This document shows positions 1 to 7,945 of a DNA stretch of 64,000 bases, one piece after another (within the stretch, counting starts at the first letter, position 1; the number at the start of each line of letters is the position of its first letter). The stretch is from CBDBDZ01 sp965204215. Its GTDB lineage: Bacteria; Pseudomonadota; Gammaproteobacteria; Pseudomonadales; GM7GCV1. The DNA is taken from assembly GCA_965204215.1 (NCBI GenBank), contig CBDBDZ010000014.1:868001-932000 (forward strand). The letters are read 5' to 3'. The notes below the pieces were generated by a model that saw only the letters and a list, made by a program, of their open reading frames with translations, had not been told where the DNA came from and made no database searches. The position numbers were made by a program, and so were the translations under genes.

Positions 1-1768
1 CGAATCGTTTCATTCCTCTTCGTGCTTTACTAATGCCCAGGTTTTTCAAAATTCGTATTGAGACCATATTGCGCGACCAAGTCAGGGCGTGGCGTAATCG
101 CGTAGGGCCGTAGAATTTTCCTGAATCGTTAGTGGGCCGCCAGAAGTCTTCAAGATTGGCATCTTCAAATACAATGGGTGCATCGTTAATTAAAGTGGCA
201 GCGGTAAAATTGTTTTCCATCGCAATGGAGTAGAGCATGGGTTTAAAGTTAGAACCAGGTTGACGCAATGCCTGTGTGACTCGATTAAAATTATTTTGAT
301 AAAAATCAAAGCCGCCGGTAATGGCATTGATAGCTCCATTTTTAGGGTTTAATGATATGAGTGCAGCTTGAGCCTCTGGTAATTGCGAAAGGTGCCATTG
401 ATAATTGTTTTGATGCAATCGTATCAAGTCACCAACTGCTAATACGTCACTTGCGGACTTTGGTGTAAGGCCTCTTTTGTCAGGGCTAATATAAGGTTTG
501 GCTTGTTTAATACCTTGTTCCCAGCCAATGGTAAGCGTTTCATTGTTTGTAGCAACCAGAGCTGAGTCACTAGATACCTTTAGCACTACGGCAGGTATTA
601 AATCACCAACGCTATCAAATTTTCTAAGCTGCTTACTCCAGGCTTTAGGTAGTGCTTGTAACTGATTGATCAGGATTTGTGTTGGCGTTGCTCCACTAGT
701 AGTATAAAGGTTCAAGCTGGTGGTTGGAGTAATAGGTGTTTCAATTTGCTCAAATTCGGAATCTTCTACATCGTTGATGTTGAAAGTCGCTTCTGCCCCA
801 CGGTAACCGTGGCGTTGATCGTAGCTCAAAATACCTTTGCGTACAGCAGTGTCAGCGGTTCTTTGTAAATTAACATCTATAGTGGTATAAACCTGATAAC
901 CTTCCTCATAAACATTGTTGCCAAATTGCCTGGTTAACTGCCTGCGAATATATTCAGTAGCAAAAATGGCATCGTAATTTAATACAGCGCCGTGGTTACT
1001 AGCGCTAATAGGCTTGGCTACAAATTGTTCATAAGTTTCATCATTTATGTAATTCAGTAGTTGCATCCTGCTCAATATCCAGTTGCGGCGAATCATAGCG
1101 CGGTCGGGGTTGTTTACCGGGTTAAAGCGAGAGGGTGCCTTGGGGAGACCTGCTATCATGGCAAGTTGACTTAAATTAAGCTCATTAAGCATTTTGCCAT
1201 AGTAGACGTTGGCGGCGGCTTGAATGCCATAGGCACGTTTGCCAAAGTATATTTTGTTGGCATAGAGTTCAAGAATTTCATTCTTTGACATCTTGCTTTC
1301 TATTTTTAATGCAAGTAATATCTCGGTGAATTTGCGTACAAATGTCTGTTCGCGTGTAAGGAAGAAATTGCGAGCCACTTGCATAGTGATGGTGCTTCCA
1401 CCAGATTGAATGGAGCCTGTGGATATTAATTGATAAACGGCGCGAAATAACCCCGTAATGGAAACCCCAAAATGAGAGAAAAAATTATCGTCTTCTGCGG
1501 CGAGAAGGGCGTTGATAAAATTTTGAGGAATTTCGTCAAAGGTTATCGGAGTTCGTCTTTTTTCGCCAAATTCACCGATCAGCTCACCACCTTTGGCGTA
1601 AATTCTTAGAGGCACTTGCAGTTTAACTTCTCGCAGTTGCTCTGGGTTGGGCAATTTGGGGTAAGTGACGATGGCGAAACCCAACACACTCAATAACCCT
1701 ATAAAAAATAACGTAGCTACCGTTCCCGTTAGCTTTCTAAGAATTGGACGCTGTTTAAAAAAAGCCAT
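1..1768 (-). CDS. mrcA: Penicillin-binding protein 1A, 5' part (cut by window edge)
   Basis: Bifunctional peptidoglycan synthase of the inner membrane, with glycosyltransferase and transpeptidase activity. About 589 codons are visible; the C-terminal part lies outside the window. After a short cytoplasmic start there is one membrane anchor (about residues 12-32). The glycosyltransferase domain shows AAEDDNFFSHFG with the catalytic Glu, GGSTITMQVARNFFL, and an LYANKIYFGKRAYGIQAAA stretch. The transpeptidase domain shows QPGSNFKP, which holds the SxxK serine, and a following SRN that fits the SxN motif. The start is the ATG read from 1768 on the minus strand. In many gammaproteobacteria this gene is divergent from pilM; here a glycosyltransferase and a repeat lie upstream instead. 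Confidence 0.95.
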   Translation of the reverse strand, partial: MAFFKQRPILRKLTGTVATLFFIGLLSVLGFAIVTYPKLPNPEQLREVKLQVPLRIYAKGGELIGEFGEKRRTPITFDEIPQNFINALLAAEDDNFFSHFGVSITGLFRAVYQLISTGSIQSGGSTITMQVARNFFLTREQTFVRKFTEILLALKIESKMSKNEILELYANKIYFGKRAYGIQAAANVYYGKMLNELNLSQLAMIAGLPKAPSRFNPVNNPDRAMIRRNWILSRMQLLNYINDETYEQFVAKPISASNHGAVLNYDAIFATEYIRRQLTRQFGNNVYEEGYQVYTTIDVNLQRTADTAVRKGILSYDQRHGYRGAEATFNINDVEDSEFEQIETPITPTTSLNLYTTSGATPTQILINQLQALPKAWSKQLRKFDSVGDLIPAVVLKVSSDSALVATNNETLTIGWEQGIKQAKPYISPDKRGLTPKSASDVLAVGDLIRLHQNNYQWHLSQLPEAQAALISLNPKNGAINAITGGFDFYQNNFNRVTQALRQPGSNFKPMLYSIAMENNFTAATLINDAPIVFEDANLEDFWRPTNDSGKFYGPTRLRHALTWSRNMVSIRILKNLGISKARRGMKRF

Positions 1769-1799
1769 TGAGAAGATATGAATTTAGGGTTAATGGTAA

Positions 1800-1939
1800 G
1801 AGACCTTTGCAATAAAAAAAATTTTGCTCTCAGACAAAGCGTTTTCGCGCGCAAAAGCGGAGTTTACTGATGGTAAATGAGCATTTGAGCACGAAAATAA
1901 CGCAGTATGAGTGTAAAAGAATTTTATTGCAAAGGTCTC
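1800..1939. repeat. Family 1 MITE-like repeat, copy a
   Basis: A 140-bp element with near-perfect 18-bp terminal inverted repeats, starting GAGACCTTTGCAATAAAA and ending in its complement. It is flanked by GGTAA at 1795-1799 and again at 1940-1944, an exact 5-bp target duplication. The centre carries the family core AAGCGGAGTTTACT followed by GTAAATGAGCATTT. It has no coding capacity of its own. It lies between divergent mrcA and the glycosyltransferase, ending 18 bp before the latter's ATG. Confidence 0.9.
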
Positions 1940-1957
1940 GGTAAGTATAATATACCG

Positions 1958-2653
1958 ATGAGTTTGAGCATTATAATACCTGTATTAAATGAAGTTAATG
2001 TTTTGCAGCAAAGCCTGCAATTTTTACAAACAATACGCAATAATAATCCAAATATGGTGTTTGAAGTTATTGTTGTCGATGGTGGAAGTGACGATGGAAC
2101 TTTGAAAAGCATTCAAGTTGATAACAGCCTGCTTGTCGATATTGTTGTTCACAGCGATATGGGGCGATCCTGTCAAATGAATGAGGGGGCAAAATATGCC
2201 AGTTACTCAACATTAGTTTTTTTACATGCTGACACTTGTCTTTTTAAAGACGTACTTCAATCTATTATTCAAAGCAATCAATCATGGGGTTTTTGTAGTA
2301 TTCAATTAAGACCTGCAAGTTTTTTGATTGACCTTATCTCTGCTATGATTAATTGGCGCTCCAAATTTTCTAAAGTTGCCACTGGTGACCAGGTAATATG
2401 GGTGTCTAATACATTGTTTCAGCAAGTAGGTGGTTATGATGATATCCCGATTATGGAAGACGTGGCGCTGTGCAAAAAGTTAAGAGCAGTATCTGTACCT
2501 GATGTTATTCGCACAAAAGTTGAAAGCGCCAGCAGAAGGTGGCAACGTCACGGTGTCGTTCGTACTGTGTTGTTAATGTGGTTATTACGGTTTGCCTACT
2601 TTTGTGGCATTGCTCCGAATCGATTAGCAAAAATGTACCACCATGTACGTTGA
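1958..2653 (+). CDS. TIGR04283-type family 2 glycosyltransferase
   Basis: A 231-residue GT-A fold glycosyltransferase. It begins MSLSIIIPVLNEVN, continues with VVDGGSDDGT for nucleotide-sugar binding, GRSCQMNEGA, and FLHADT in the DxD position. This order matches the rSAM/selenodomain-associated glycosyltransferase family. The ATG at 1958 is preferred over a further in-frame ATG at 1907, because the latter lies inside a repeat element and adds residues before the conserved start. No strong ribosome binding site is seen. The gene overlaps the next by 11 bp, so the two are probably co-translated. The acceptor is unknown; the radical SAM partners often found with this family are not nearby. Confidence 0.85.
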   Translation: MSLSIIIPVLNEVNVLQQSLQFLQTIRNNNPNMVFEVIVVDGGSDDGTLKSIQVDNSLLVDIVVHSDMGRSCQMNEGAKYASYSTLVFLHADTCLFKDVLQSIIQSNQSWGFCSIQLRPASFLIDLISAMINWRSKFSKVATGDQVIWVSNTLFQQVGGYDDIPIMEDVALCKKLRAVSVPDVIRTKVESASRRWQRHGVVRTVLLMWLLRFAYFCGIAPNRLAKMYHHVR

Positions 2654-3275
2654 TACTGCCATTGTCTTATTGGCGAAAACACCGGAAGCCGGTTCAGTGA
2701 AAACCCGCCTTGAACCTTTTTTGGGTAGAATGCTAACATTAAAGCTTTACACTGAATTGTTACAATACTGTCTACAGCAATTGGTGGAATTACCCAACCA
2801 GCTATATATTTTTGTAGGCGCTAAAGAAGGTGCGAAGGCTGATTGTAACCATATTACATGGCAGTTACTAAAAAGACATAGACATTGTATTGTTAAACCT
2901 CAACCCCAATATGGGGACTTGGGTCTGAGAATAAAAAAGGCATTATCTACTGTCTTTCAAAATCATAACAGAGCAATAATTATTGGAGCGGATTGCCCAG
3001 AAATAACAAAACGTACCATCTCGCAATGCCAGCAATATTTGGAGAAAAATGATGTTGTCATAAACCCGGCAACTGATGGAGGTTATGTAATGTTGGGCTT
3101 AAATAAGTTCGAGAATTATGAGCAATTATTTAACGAAATAAATTGGGGGAGTAGTACAGTTTATAGCCAAACAATAAAAAATATTGAGCAACTTAATTTG
3201 AATTATGCAACGCTACCGCCGTTAAGAGATATTGATTTGCCGAAAGATTTGATTGTTTGGCAGCTTAAAGCCTGA
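2643..3275 (+). CDS. TIGR04282-type glycosyltransferase (DUF2064)
   Basis: A 210-residue protein of the DUF2064 family, related to nucleotidyl- and glycosyltransferases of the MobA/GT-A type. It shows LAKTPEAGSVKTRL near the start, which resembles the nucleotide-binding PxxGxxKTRL motif, then IIGADCPEI and NPATDGGYVMLGL, which are family hallmarks. It overlaps the upstream TIGR04283 gene by 11 bp. The two families commonly occur as neighbours, which supports a joint role in making a glycosylated product of unknown identity. A family 1 repeat begins 31 bp after the stop codon. Confidence 0.85.
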   Translation: MYVDTAIVLLAKTPEAGSVKTRLEPFLGRMLTLKLYTELLQYCLQQLVELPNQLYIFVGAKEGAKADCNHITWQLLKRHRHCIVKPQPQYGDLGLRIKKALSTVFQNHNRAIIIGADCPEITKRTISQCQQYLEKNDVVINPATDGGYVMLGLNKFENYEQLFNEINWGSSTVYSQTIKNIEQLNLNYATLPPLRDIDLPKDLIVWQLKA

Positions 3276-3306
3276 GTGGTTGTATGATGTCGAATGAAAC
3301 TGGATT

Positions 3307-3446
3307 GAGAGTTTTGCATAATTACTGCGCTTGTCAATACAGCGTTAAATTTTCACTCAAAATGCTCATTTACTGCCAGTAAACTCCGCTTTTTCGTTCA
3401 AATTTGTCTTGTCTTGACATCGCTCGTGACATTATGCAAAGCTCTC
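3307..3446. repeat. Family 1 MITE-like repeat, copy b
   Basis: A 140-bp element, in the opposite orientation to copies a, c and d, with ends GAGAGTTTTGCATAAT and ATTATGCAAAGCTCTC. Flanks are GGATT (3302-3306) and AGATT (3447-3451), a 5-bp target duplication with one mismatch. The family core AATGCTCATTTAC, a gap, then GTAAACTCCGCTTTTTCG is intact. The rest of the 327-bp gap before rpiA (3447-3601) shows no other gene, only a TATAAT at 3588-3593. Confidence 0.88.
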
Positions 3447-3587
3447 AGATTATAATTGTCCTGTGGGTTTTGAAAATTCCTTTATGAAAGTGTCGAGTTT
3501 TAGCTGACCAGTACAGTCTTGGTTGATGGATAGGTTAATGTTTGTATCAGGAAGGGAAGGGAGTAGCAAAGATTGTACTTATTGCTT

Positions 3588-3593
3588 TATAAT
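3588..3593 (+). promoter_or_regulatory. Possible -10 box just before rpiA
   Basis: A perfect TATAAT ends 8 bases before the rpiA ATG, and no Shine-Dalgarno sequence is seen between them. If used, it would give an almost leaderless transcript. No good -35 hexamer lies at the usual 16-18 bp upstream, so this is weak. Confidence 0.3.
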
Positions 3594-3601
3594 TTATTAA
3601 C

Positions 3602-4285
3602 ATGGCTTCTTCACAGCAATACAAACAACAGGTCGCCCAAGCGGCTTTAGACTATTCCTTAACGCAATTATCGCAAGATGATGTGTTAGGCATTGGTACC
3701 GGTTCAACTGCGAATTGCTTTATACAGTTACTAGGGCAGCATAAAGATAAGTTTGCAGCGGCTATATCAAGCTCGGAAGCTTCAACGCGTGCACTTTGTG
3801 AGCAGGGAATTAAAGTGCTGAACTTATATGAAGTTACTAACTTGAAACTATATGTGGATGGAGCGGATGAAATTGACACCAATTTGAACTTGATTAAGGG
3901 TGGTGGAGCAGCGCTTACCAGAGAAAAAATTGTAGCAGCAAAAGCTCAGCAGTTTGTCTGCATTGGCGATGATAGCAAATGGGTTGAAACTTTAGGTGCT
4001 TTTCCATTACCTGTTGAATATATCCCTATGGCGCGAAGTCTAATTGAAAATGCGGCTAAAGCTATAGGTGGTAACCCTGTGTTTCGTGAAGATTGTGTTA
4101 CTGATAATTATAATCATATCATTGACATTCATGGGCTTTCAATATTGAATCCTGCCGCTATTGAAACGCAATTAAATCAAATAACGGGTTTGGTTTGTAA
4201 TGGTGTTTTTGCTATGCGTGGGGCAGATAAGGTAATTACTGCTGGCAAGTCGGGGCTTAAAGTTGTGGACAGGGTTAGTACTTAA
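3602..4285 (+). CDS. rpiA: Ribose-5-phosphate isomerase A
   Basis: Interconverts ribose 5-phosphate and ribulose 5-phosphate in the non-oxidative pentose phosphate pathway. The 227-residue length is close to the usual 219-225. Visible family motifs are GIGTGSTANCFI (phosphate loop), SSEASTRAL, DGADEID with the active-site acids, and KGGGAALTREKI with the catalytic Glu and Lys. Near the C-terminus GLVCNGVFAMRGADKVI follows the family pattern. The next gene begins 3 bp after the stop, so they may share a transcript. Confidence 0.97.
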   Translation: MASSQQYKQQVAQAALDYSLTQLSQDDVLGIGTGSTANCFIQLLGQHKDKFAAAISSSEASTRALCEQGIKVLNLYEVTNLKLYVDGADEIDTNLNLIKGGGAALTREKIVAAKAQQFVCIGDDSKWVETLGAFPLPVEYIPMARSLIENAAKAIGGNPVFREDCVTDNYNHIIDIHGLSILNPAAIETQLNQITGLVCNGVFAMRGADKVITAGKSGLKVVDRVST

Positions 4286-4288
4286 ACT

Positions 4289-5551
4289 ATGGATATTTAT
4301 ACTCAATTGCTTTTGTATGCGGTAGTTGGTTTTTTTATTCTGATTTTTATTGAATGGTTGGCATCAGTTATACTTAAACGCCCTGTACATCGGTTTCTCG
4401 ATAGCATATCCAGTCTATCCTCTGGTATTACCAATACGGTAAAGGATATCTTAAATTTAAGCATTATTATCATTTCGTACCAGTATTCTTATGAGTATTG
4501 GGCAGTTGCCCAGTTGCCCAGTAATGTTTGGGTTTATGTGTTGACTTTTGTGGTTGTAGACTTTGTTTCTTATTGGAGCCACCGCTGGAATCATCGTTAC
4601 AATATTTTATGGAACAGGCATGTGGTTCACCACAGCAGTGAAGAGTTTAATTTGCCTTGCGCATTGCGGCAGTCTATTTCGGGTATTGTACAAATCTATT
4701 TTTTCCTATACTTACCATTGGCAATAATCGGCGTGCAACCTCAGATTATTGCAGTGGTTGCTCCTTTGCATTTATTTGCGCAATTCTGGTATCACACACG
4801 GCTAATTGATAAAATGGGTATACTTGAACACTTTTTAGTGACGCCATCACATCACCGTGTGCACCATGCCATCAACACCGAATACATCGACAAAAATTTC
4901 TCGGCTATTTTCATTATCTGGGATAAATGGTTTGGAACCTTTCAACAGGAATTAGAAGACGTGCCACCTGTTTACGGTGTGAAAAGACCCGTATCGACCT
5001 GGAATCCAATCACTATCAATTTTATGCACCTGTGGCAATTGATAGTGGATGCGTGGCGGACACAAGTATGGCTTGATAAATTGCGAATTTGGTTTATGCC
5101 AACAGGTTGGAGACCTGCCGATGTATTGGAGCAATATCCACTAGTTGTTTATGAAGACGCAGCACTGCAAGTTAAATATCATACAGAGGTTAGTACAAAG
5201 CTAAAATGGTGGGTGTTTTTACAATTTATTGTGTCGAATTTAATGTTGGGACATTTAGCGATTAACGCATCAACATTAGAACCGCTAGACGTTACTCTGT
5301 ATGGTTTGTATATATTCACAGCAATTTATGCTAACAGTTCTTTAATGGACACTAGTATTAGTGCTTTTATTCCAGAAGCTATTAAAACAGTTTTTGGTTT
5401 TGGGTTGTTGATTGTGATGGATGGCTGGTTTGGTTGGAATGAACCTTTAGTGGAAACAATCGTTGGTTTGTATTTGTTGGCTTCGCTGATGGTAACTCTG
5501 GTTTGTTGCAAACAATTTTATTTCAAGATAAGAATCCGGACTTTAGTTTGA
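4289..5551 (+). CDS. Sterol desaturase / fatty acid hydroxylase family membrane protein
   Basis: A 420-residue integral membrane di-iron protein. The N-terminal half has several hydrophobic helices and the histidine clusters of the superfamily: HRWNHR (about residue 100), HVVHHSSEEFN, and HRVHHAIN further on. The spacing fits the HX3-4H, HX2-3HH pattern that binds two irons. The segment KNFSAIFIIWDKWFGTF is typical of the bacterial branch. The last 110 residues add three or four more hydrophobic helices. It follows rpiA by 3 bp. The substrate cannot be read from sequence; lipid or alkyl-ether hydroxylation are possibilities, but only the superfamily is supported. Confidence 0.85.
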   Translation: MDIYTQLLLYAVVGFFILIFIEWLASVILKRPVHRFLDSISSLSSGITNTVKDILNLSIIIISYQYSYEYWAVAQLPSNVWVYVLTFVVVDFVSYWSHRWNHRYNILWNRHVVHHSSEEFNLPCALRQSISGIVQIYFFLYLPLAIIGVQPQIIAVVAPLHLFAQFWYHTRLIDKMGILEHFLVTPSHHRVHHAINTEYIDKNFSAIFIIWDKWFGTFQQELEDVPPVYGVKRPVSTWNPITINFMHLWQLIVDAWRTQVWLDKLRIWFMPTGWRPADVLEQYPLVVYEDAALQVKYHTEVSTKLKWWVFLQFIVSNLMLGHLAINASTLEPLDVTLYGLYIFTAIYANSSLMDTSISAFIPEAIKTVFGFGLLIVMDGWFGWNEPLVETIVGLYLLASLMVTLVCCKQFYFKIRIRTLV

Positions 5552-5634
5552 CCCCTGTTAAGGTTCTAGCGCCGAAATTACTCGCATTAAAGGCTAATTA
5601 TGGGTAAAATACGCGACTTTATATTTGAATATGT

Positions 5635-6033
5635 ATGAAAAACATTCAACCCACAGTCGATAAGGCAGCCATGAGCTTGTCTTTACTTTGTGCCGCTCAC
5701 TGTTTGGCGTTACCTTTTCTGGTTACATTATTACCTGTAGTAGCGGCATTAAATTTTGATGATGATACTTTTCATTTGTGGTTACTGCTTGGCGTTATTC
5801 CTACAAGCGTTATTGCATTGACCATTGGCTGTAGAAAACACAAAAATGTGAATATTATATTACTTGGGGTATTGGGTGTGGGCGTATTAATGGTAGCGGC
5901 ACTACCAGGATATGCAACTCTTGGCGAGTGGGGTGAAAGAGTGGTTACAGTTATTGGGGCAACTATTATTGCCATAGCGCATTTTTTTAATCATCGTCTG
6001 TGTCGTCGTGCTAATTGCGAGTGCCATTCGTAA
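5635..6033 (+). CDS. MerC-domain membrane protein
   Basis: A small 132-residue protein with about four membrane helices. It starts with DKAAMSLSLLCAAHCLALPFL, where the Cys-x3-Cys-like region (LLCAAHC) fits the MerC-domain family, and ends with a Cys/His-rich tail (RLCRRANCECHS). MerC proteins of mercury operons transport Hg2+, but most chromosomal members like this one have no mer genes around them and their role is unknown. Start is the ATG at 5635. It is probably monocistronic; a family 2 repeat starts 3 bp after its stop. Confidence 0.75.
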   Translation: MKNIQPTVDKAAMSLSLLCAAHCLALPFLVTLLPVVAALNFDDDTFHLWLLLGVIPTSVIALTIGCRKHKNVNIILLGVLGVGVLMVAALPGYATLGEWGERVVTVIGATIIAIAHFFNHRLCRRANCECHS

Positions 6034-6036
6034 TTT

Positions 6037-6155
6037 ATTAACCTGGCAATAAAATATTGCTCCTGCGTATTTCAATGGTTCAGGGCCGAGCTATCGCCCA
6101 TCGGTAGCACTTCCTTGTGCCACATATTAATTCGGCATTTTCATGCCGAATTAAT
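6037..6155. repeat. Family 2 repeat, copy A (short form)
   Basis: A 119-bp element with imperfect inverted ends: ATTAACCTGGCAATAAAATA on the left and, on the right, the complement of ATTAATTCGGCATGAAAAT. Inside are small inverted repeats around GAGCTATCGCCC and GCACTTCCTTGTGC. It lacks the 53-bp hairpin found in copies B and C. No clear target duplication is seen. It fills most of the intergenic space behind the MerC-like gene. Confidence 0.8.
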
Positions 6156-6260
6156 AACATCACAACTAACCTAAAGTTCTCACAAAATTATTTCTTTTAT
6201 CTGGCTTTTTCCAGGGCAAAAATGAATAATTCGCTATATAATGCGTGCCCACAAAGCTTG

Positions 6261-6276
6261 AACCCAAATTTGGGTT
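6261..6276. promoter_or_regulatory. 16-bp perfect palindrome upstream of small acidic protein gene
   Basis: AACCCAAATTTGGGTT is a perfect palindrome 44 bp before the start of the small acidic protein gene. It could be an operator or a transcript hairpin; nothing in the sequence decides which. The surrounding 6156-6320 has no other recognisable feature. Confidence 0.35.
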
Positions 6277-6320
6277 GAAGTTATTCAAGAAAAAACGAAT
6301 CCATATTTTGTGTATAATCA

Positions 6321-6602
6321 ATGAAAACTATTAAAAAGACAGACCGCTATATTATCTTACAACGCCGTGATGGTCGTTATGCTGTCAAATCAACCAAAGG
6401 ACATTACATTAATGCAGATGAGAAATTAGTAATATTGACTGAGAATAACCTGGTTAAAAAACCAGAGCCAAAGGCTCCAGAAGTTACTGAAGAAAAAGCA
6501 GAAGAGACTCCAATTGAAGAAACTGTAGTAGAAGAAGCGCCAGCAGAGGAAGCCTCTGTTGAAGCAGAACAGGAACAAACGCAAGAAGAAAAAACAAAGT
6601 AA
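6321..6602 (+). CDS. Small conserved protein with acidic Glu/Ala/Pro tail
   Basis: A 93-residue protein in two parts. Residues 1-45 are a basic, structured-looking segment (TDRYIILQRRDGRYAVKS, then GHYINADEKLVIL). Residues 46-93 are a low-complexity tail of Glu, Pro, Ala, Val and Thr with no hydrophobic core, presumably disordered. From memory, similar short proteins with the same N-terminal part and an acidic tail occur in Pseudomonas and relatives, without known function. There is no signal peptide. Clean codon usage and the family resemblance support a real gene. Confidence 0.7.
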   Translation: MKTIKKTDRYIILQRRDGRYAVKSTKGHYINADEKLVILTENNLVKKPEPKAPEVTEEKAEETPIEETVVEEAPAEEASVEAEQEQTQEEKTK

Positions 6603-6619
6603 GTACTGCATATCAACAG

Positions 6620-6643
6620 ATACCATGCTTATGTATGGCATCT
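6620..6643 (+). promoter_or_regulatory. Hairpin just before ycaQ start
   Basis: GATACCAT and ATGGCATC form an 8-bp stem with one mismatch and an 8-base loop, ending 4 bp before the ycaQ ATG. It could act as a weak terminator for the small acidic gene or mask the ycaQ ribosome binding region. No T-run follows. Confidence 0.3.
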
Positions 6644-6647
6644 TCCA

Positions 6648-7787
6648 ATGGTAATAACGCTTTCAATTCAAGAGGCTAGACACTTCGCGTTACATCAACA
6701 AGGGTTGTTGTCATCAACACAATATAGTTCCACTATAGAATCCATTGAGCAGTTAGGTTACATACAAATAGATACTATTTCAGTAATGGCGCGGGCACAT
6801 CATCATGTGTTACATAGCCGCAACCCGTATTATCATCCTGATGATATTGATCAATTAGTTGAAAGCAAAAAAGTTTTTGAATATTGGAGTCATGCTGCGG
6901 CATATTTACCCATGCGTGATTACCATTACAGTCTATATCGCAAACAACAATATCAACGCGGTGAAAAGCACTGGTTTCAGCGTGACAAAAAAGTTGAGCG
7001 TTATGTAATGGAGCGTATTGCCAATGAAGGTCCGTTGCAATCTAAAGATTTTGAATATTCTAAAAGTGGCAATCATGATTGGTATAGTTGGAAGCCTGCC
7101 AAAATAGCATTAACCAACCTGTTTATGGATGGTAGTTTAATGATACGTAAACGTCAGGGCTTTCAAAAAGTGTTTGATTTGACAGACAATGTTATAAGCG
7201 ATACAGGAGCGAGTACGCAGACTCCCAGCATAGAGGAGTATAGTCGCTATTTGATTGACTTAGCTTTAAATGCACATGGTTTTATGGATGCCAATGAAAT
7301 TAGCTATTTGCGAAAAGGTATCAAACAATCAGTAAAACGGACATTGTTAAACCTTATAGAAAATGGTGATGTTATTGAAGTTCGTATCGAAGGAGGAGAT
7401 AAAACTTATTACGCCTTTAAAAACAGCCTGGAAAAAGGTATTACAGCTAAAATTAATGAGTGTCAGGTTCACCTGCTGTCTCCGTTTGATAATGCGGTGA
7501 TTCAACGCAAGCGTACAGTAGAGCTGTTTGGCTTTGACTACTTTATTGAATGTTATGTGCCAGAGAAGAAACGCCAATACGGTTACTATTGTATTCCCGT
7601 ATTATATGGAGACAGGTTTGTAGCGCGTTTTGACGCTAAGGCCAATCGCAAAACAGGGCAGTTTGTCGTTAAAAAAATTTGGTATGAAGTCAACTTCAAA
7701 GCCGATGCAGAGTTTTTACAAAAATTTAACCAAAAACTCCAGGCATTTGCTACGTTCTGCGCTTGTTCAGAAGTGATTGTGAGTTAA
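6648..7787 (+). CDS. ycaQ: YcaQ/AlkX-like DNA glycosylase (HTH_42 winged-helix protein)
   Basis: A 379-residue member of the winged-helix HTH_42 (DUF1006) family. Residues 37-43 read GYIQIDT, giving the Q-I-D motif at 40-42 that marks the YcaQ-like branch of these glycosylases; AlkZ-type enzymes have Q-x-Q there. RAHHHVLHSRNPYY follows, as in E. coli YcaQ. Family members remove bulky alkylated bases or unhook interstrand crosslinks. The late motifs LLSPFDNAVIQRKR and RFDAKANR also match the family. The next gene, lptM, starts 1 bp after the stop, so the two are probably co-transcribed. Confidence 0.85.
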   Translation: MVITLSIQEARHFALHQQGLLSSTQYSSTIESIEQLGYIQIDTISVMARAHHHVLHSRNPYYHPDDIDQLVESKKVFEYWSHAAAYLPMRDYHYSLYRKQQYQRGEKHWFQRDKKVERYVMERIANEGPLQSKDFEYSKSGNHDWYSWKPAKIALTNLFMDGSLMIRKRQGFQKVFDLTDNVISDTGASTQTPSIEEYSRYLIDLALNAHGFMDANEISYLRKGIKQSVKRTLLNLIENGDVIEVRIEGGDKTYYAFKNSLEKGITAKINECQVHLLSPFDNAVIQRKRTVELFGFDYFIECYVPEKKRQYGYYCIPVLYGDRFVARFDAKANRKTGQFVVKKIWYEVNFKADAEFLQKFNQKLQAFATFCACSEVIVS

Positions 7788-7788
7788 A

Positions 7789-7920
7789 ATGCGCGCCATG
7801 CATAAGACCTTATTATTTTGTTTGTTATTGCTTACATTGTTGACAGTGGTAACTGTGTCAGGTTGCGGGCAAAAAGGACCGCTTTATCTACCGTCAAACT
7901 CAGAGCCTGTTTCCAGGTAG
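7789..7920 (+). CDS. lptM: LptM-like lipoprotein (YifL/LppL family)
   Basis: A very short gene of 43 codons. It encodes a hydrophobic signal peptide followed by a lipobox VSGC and the family signature GQKGPLYLP just after the lipidated Cys. In E. coli LptM binds the LptDE complex and helps outer-membrane LPS transporter assembly; the same short lipoprotein precedes lysA-dapF in Pseudomonas. An internal ATG at 7798 is an equally good start and leaves a classical signal peptide beginning MHKTLLF. Spacing to lysA is 25 bp. Confidence 0.88.
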   Translation: MRAMHKTLLFCLLLLTLLTVVTVSGCGQKGPLYLPSNSEPVSR

Positions 7921-7945
7921 CATTTAACCTGGGTTGAATACTTTA

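Noticed and set aside
1907..1957. Longer glycosyltransferase start inside the repeat
   Set aside because: The added 17 residues are encoded by the MITE end and precede the conserved MSLSIIIPVLNE start.
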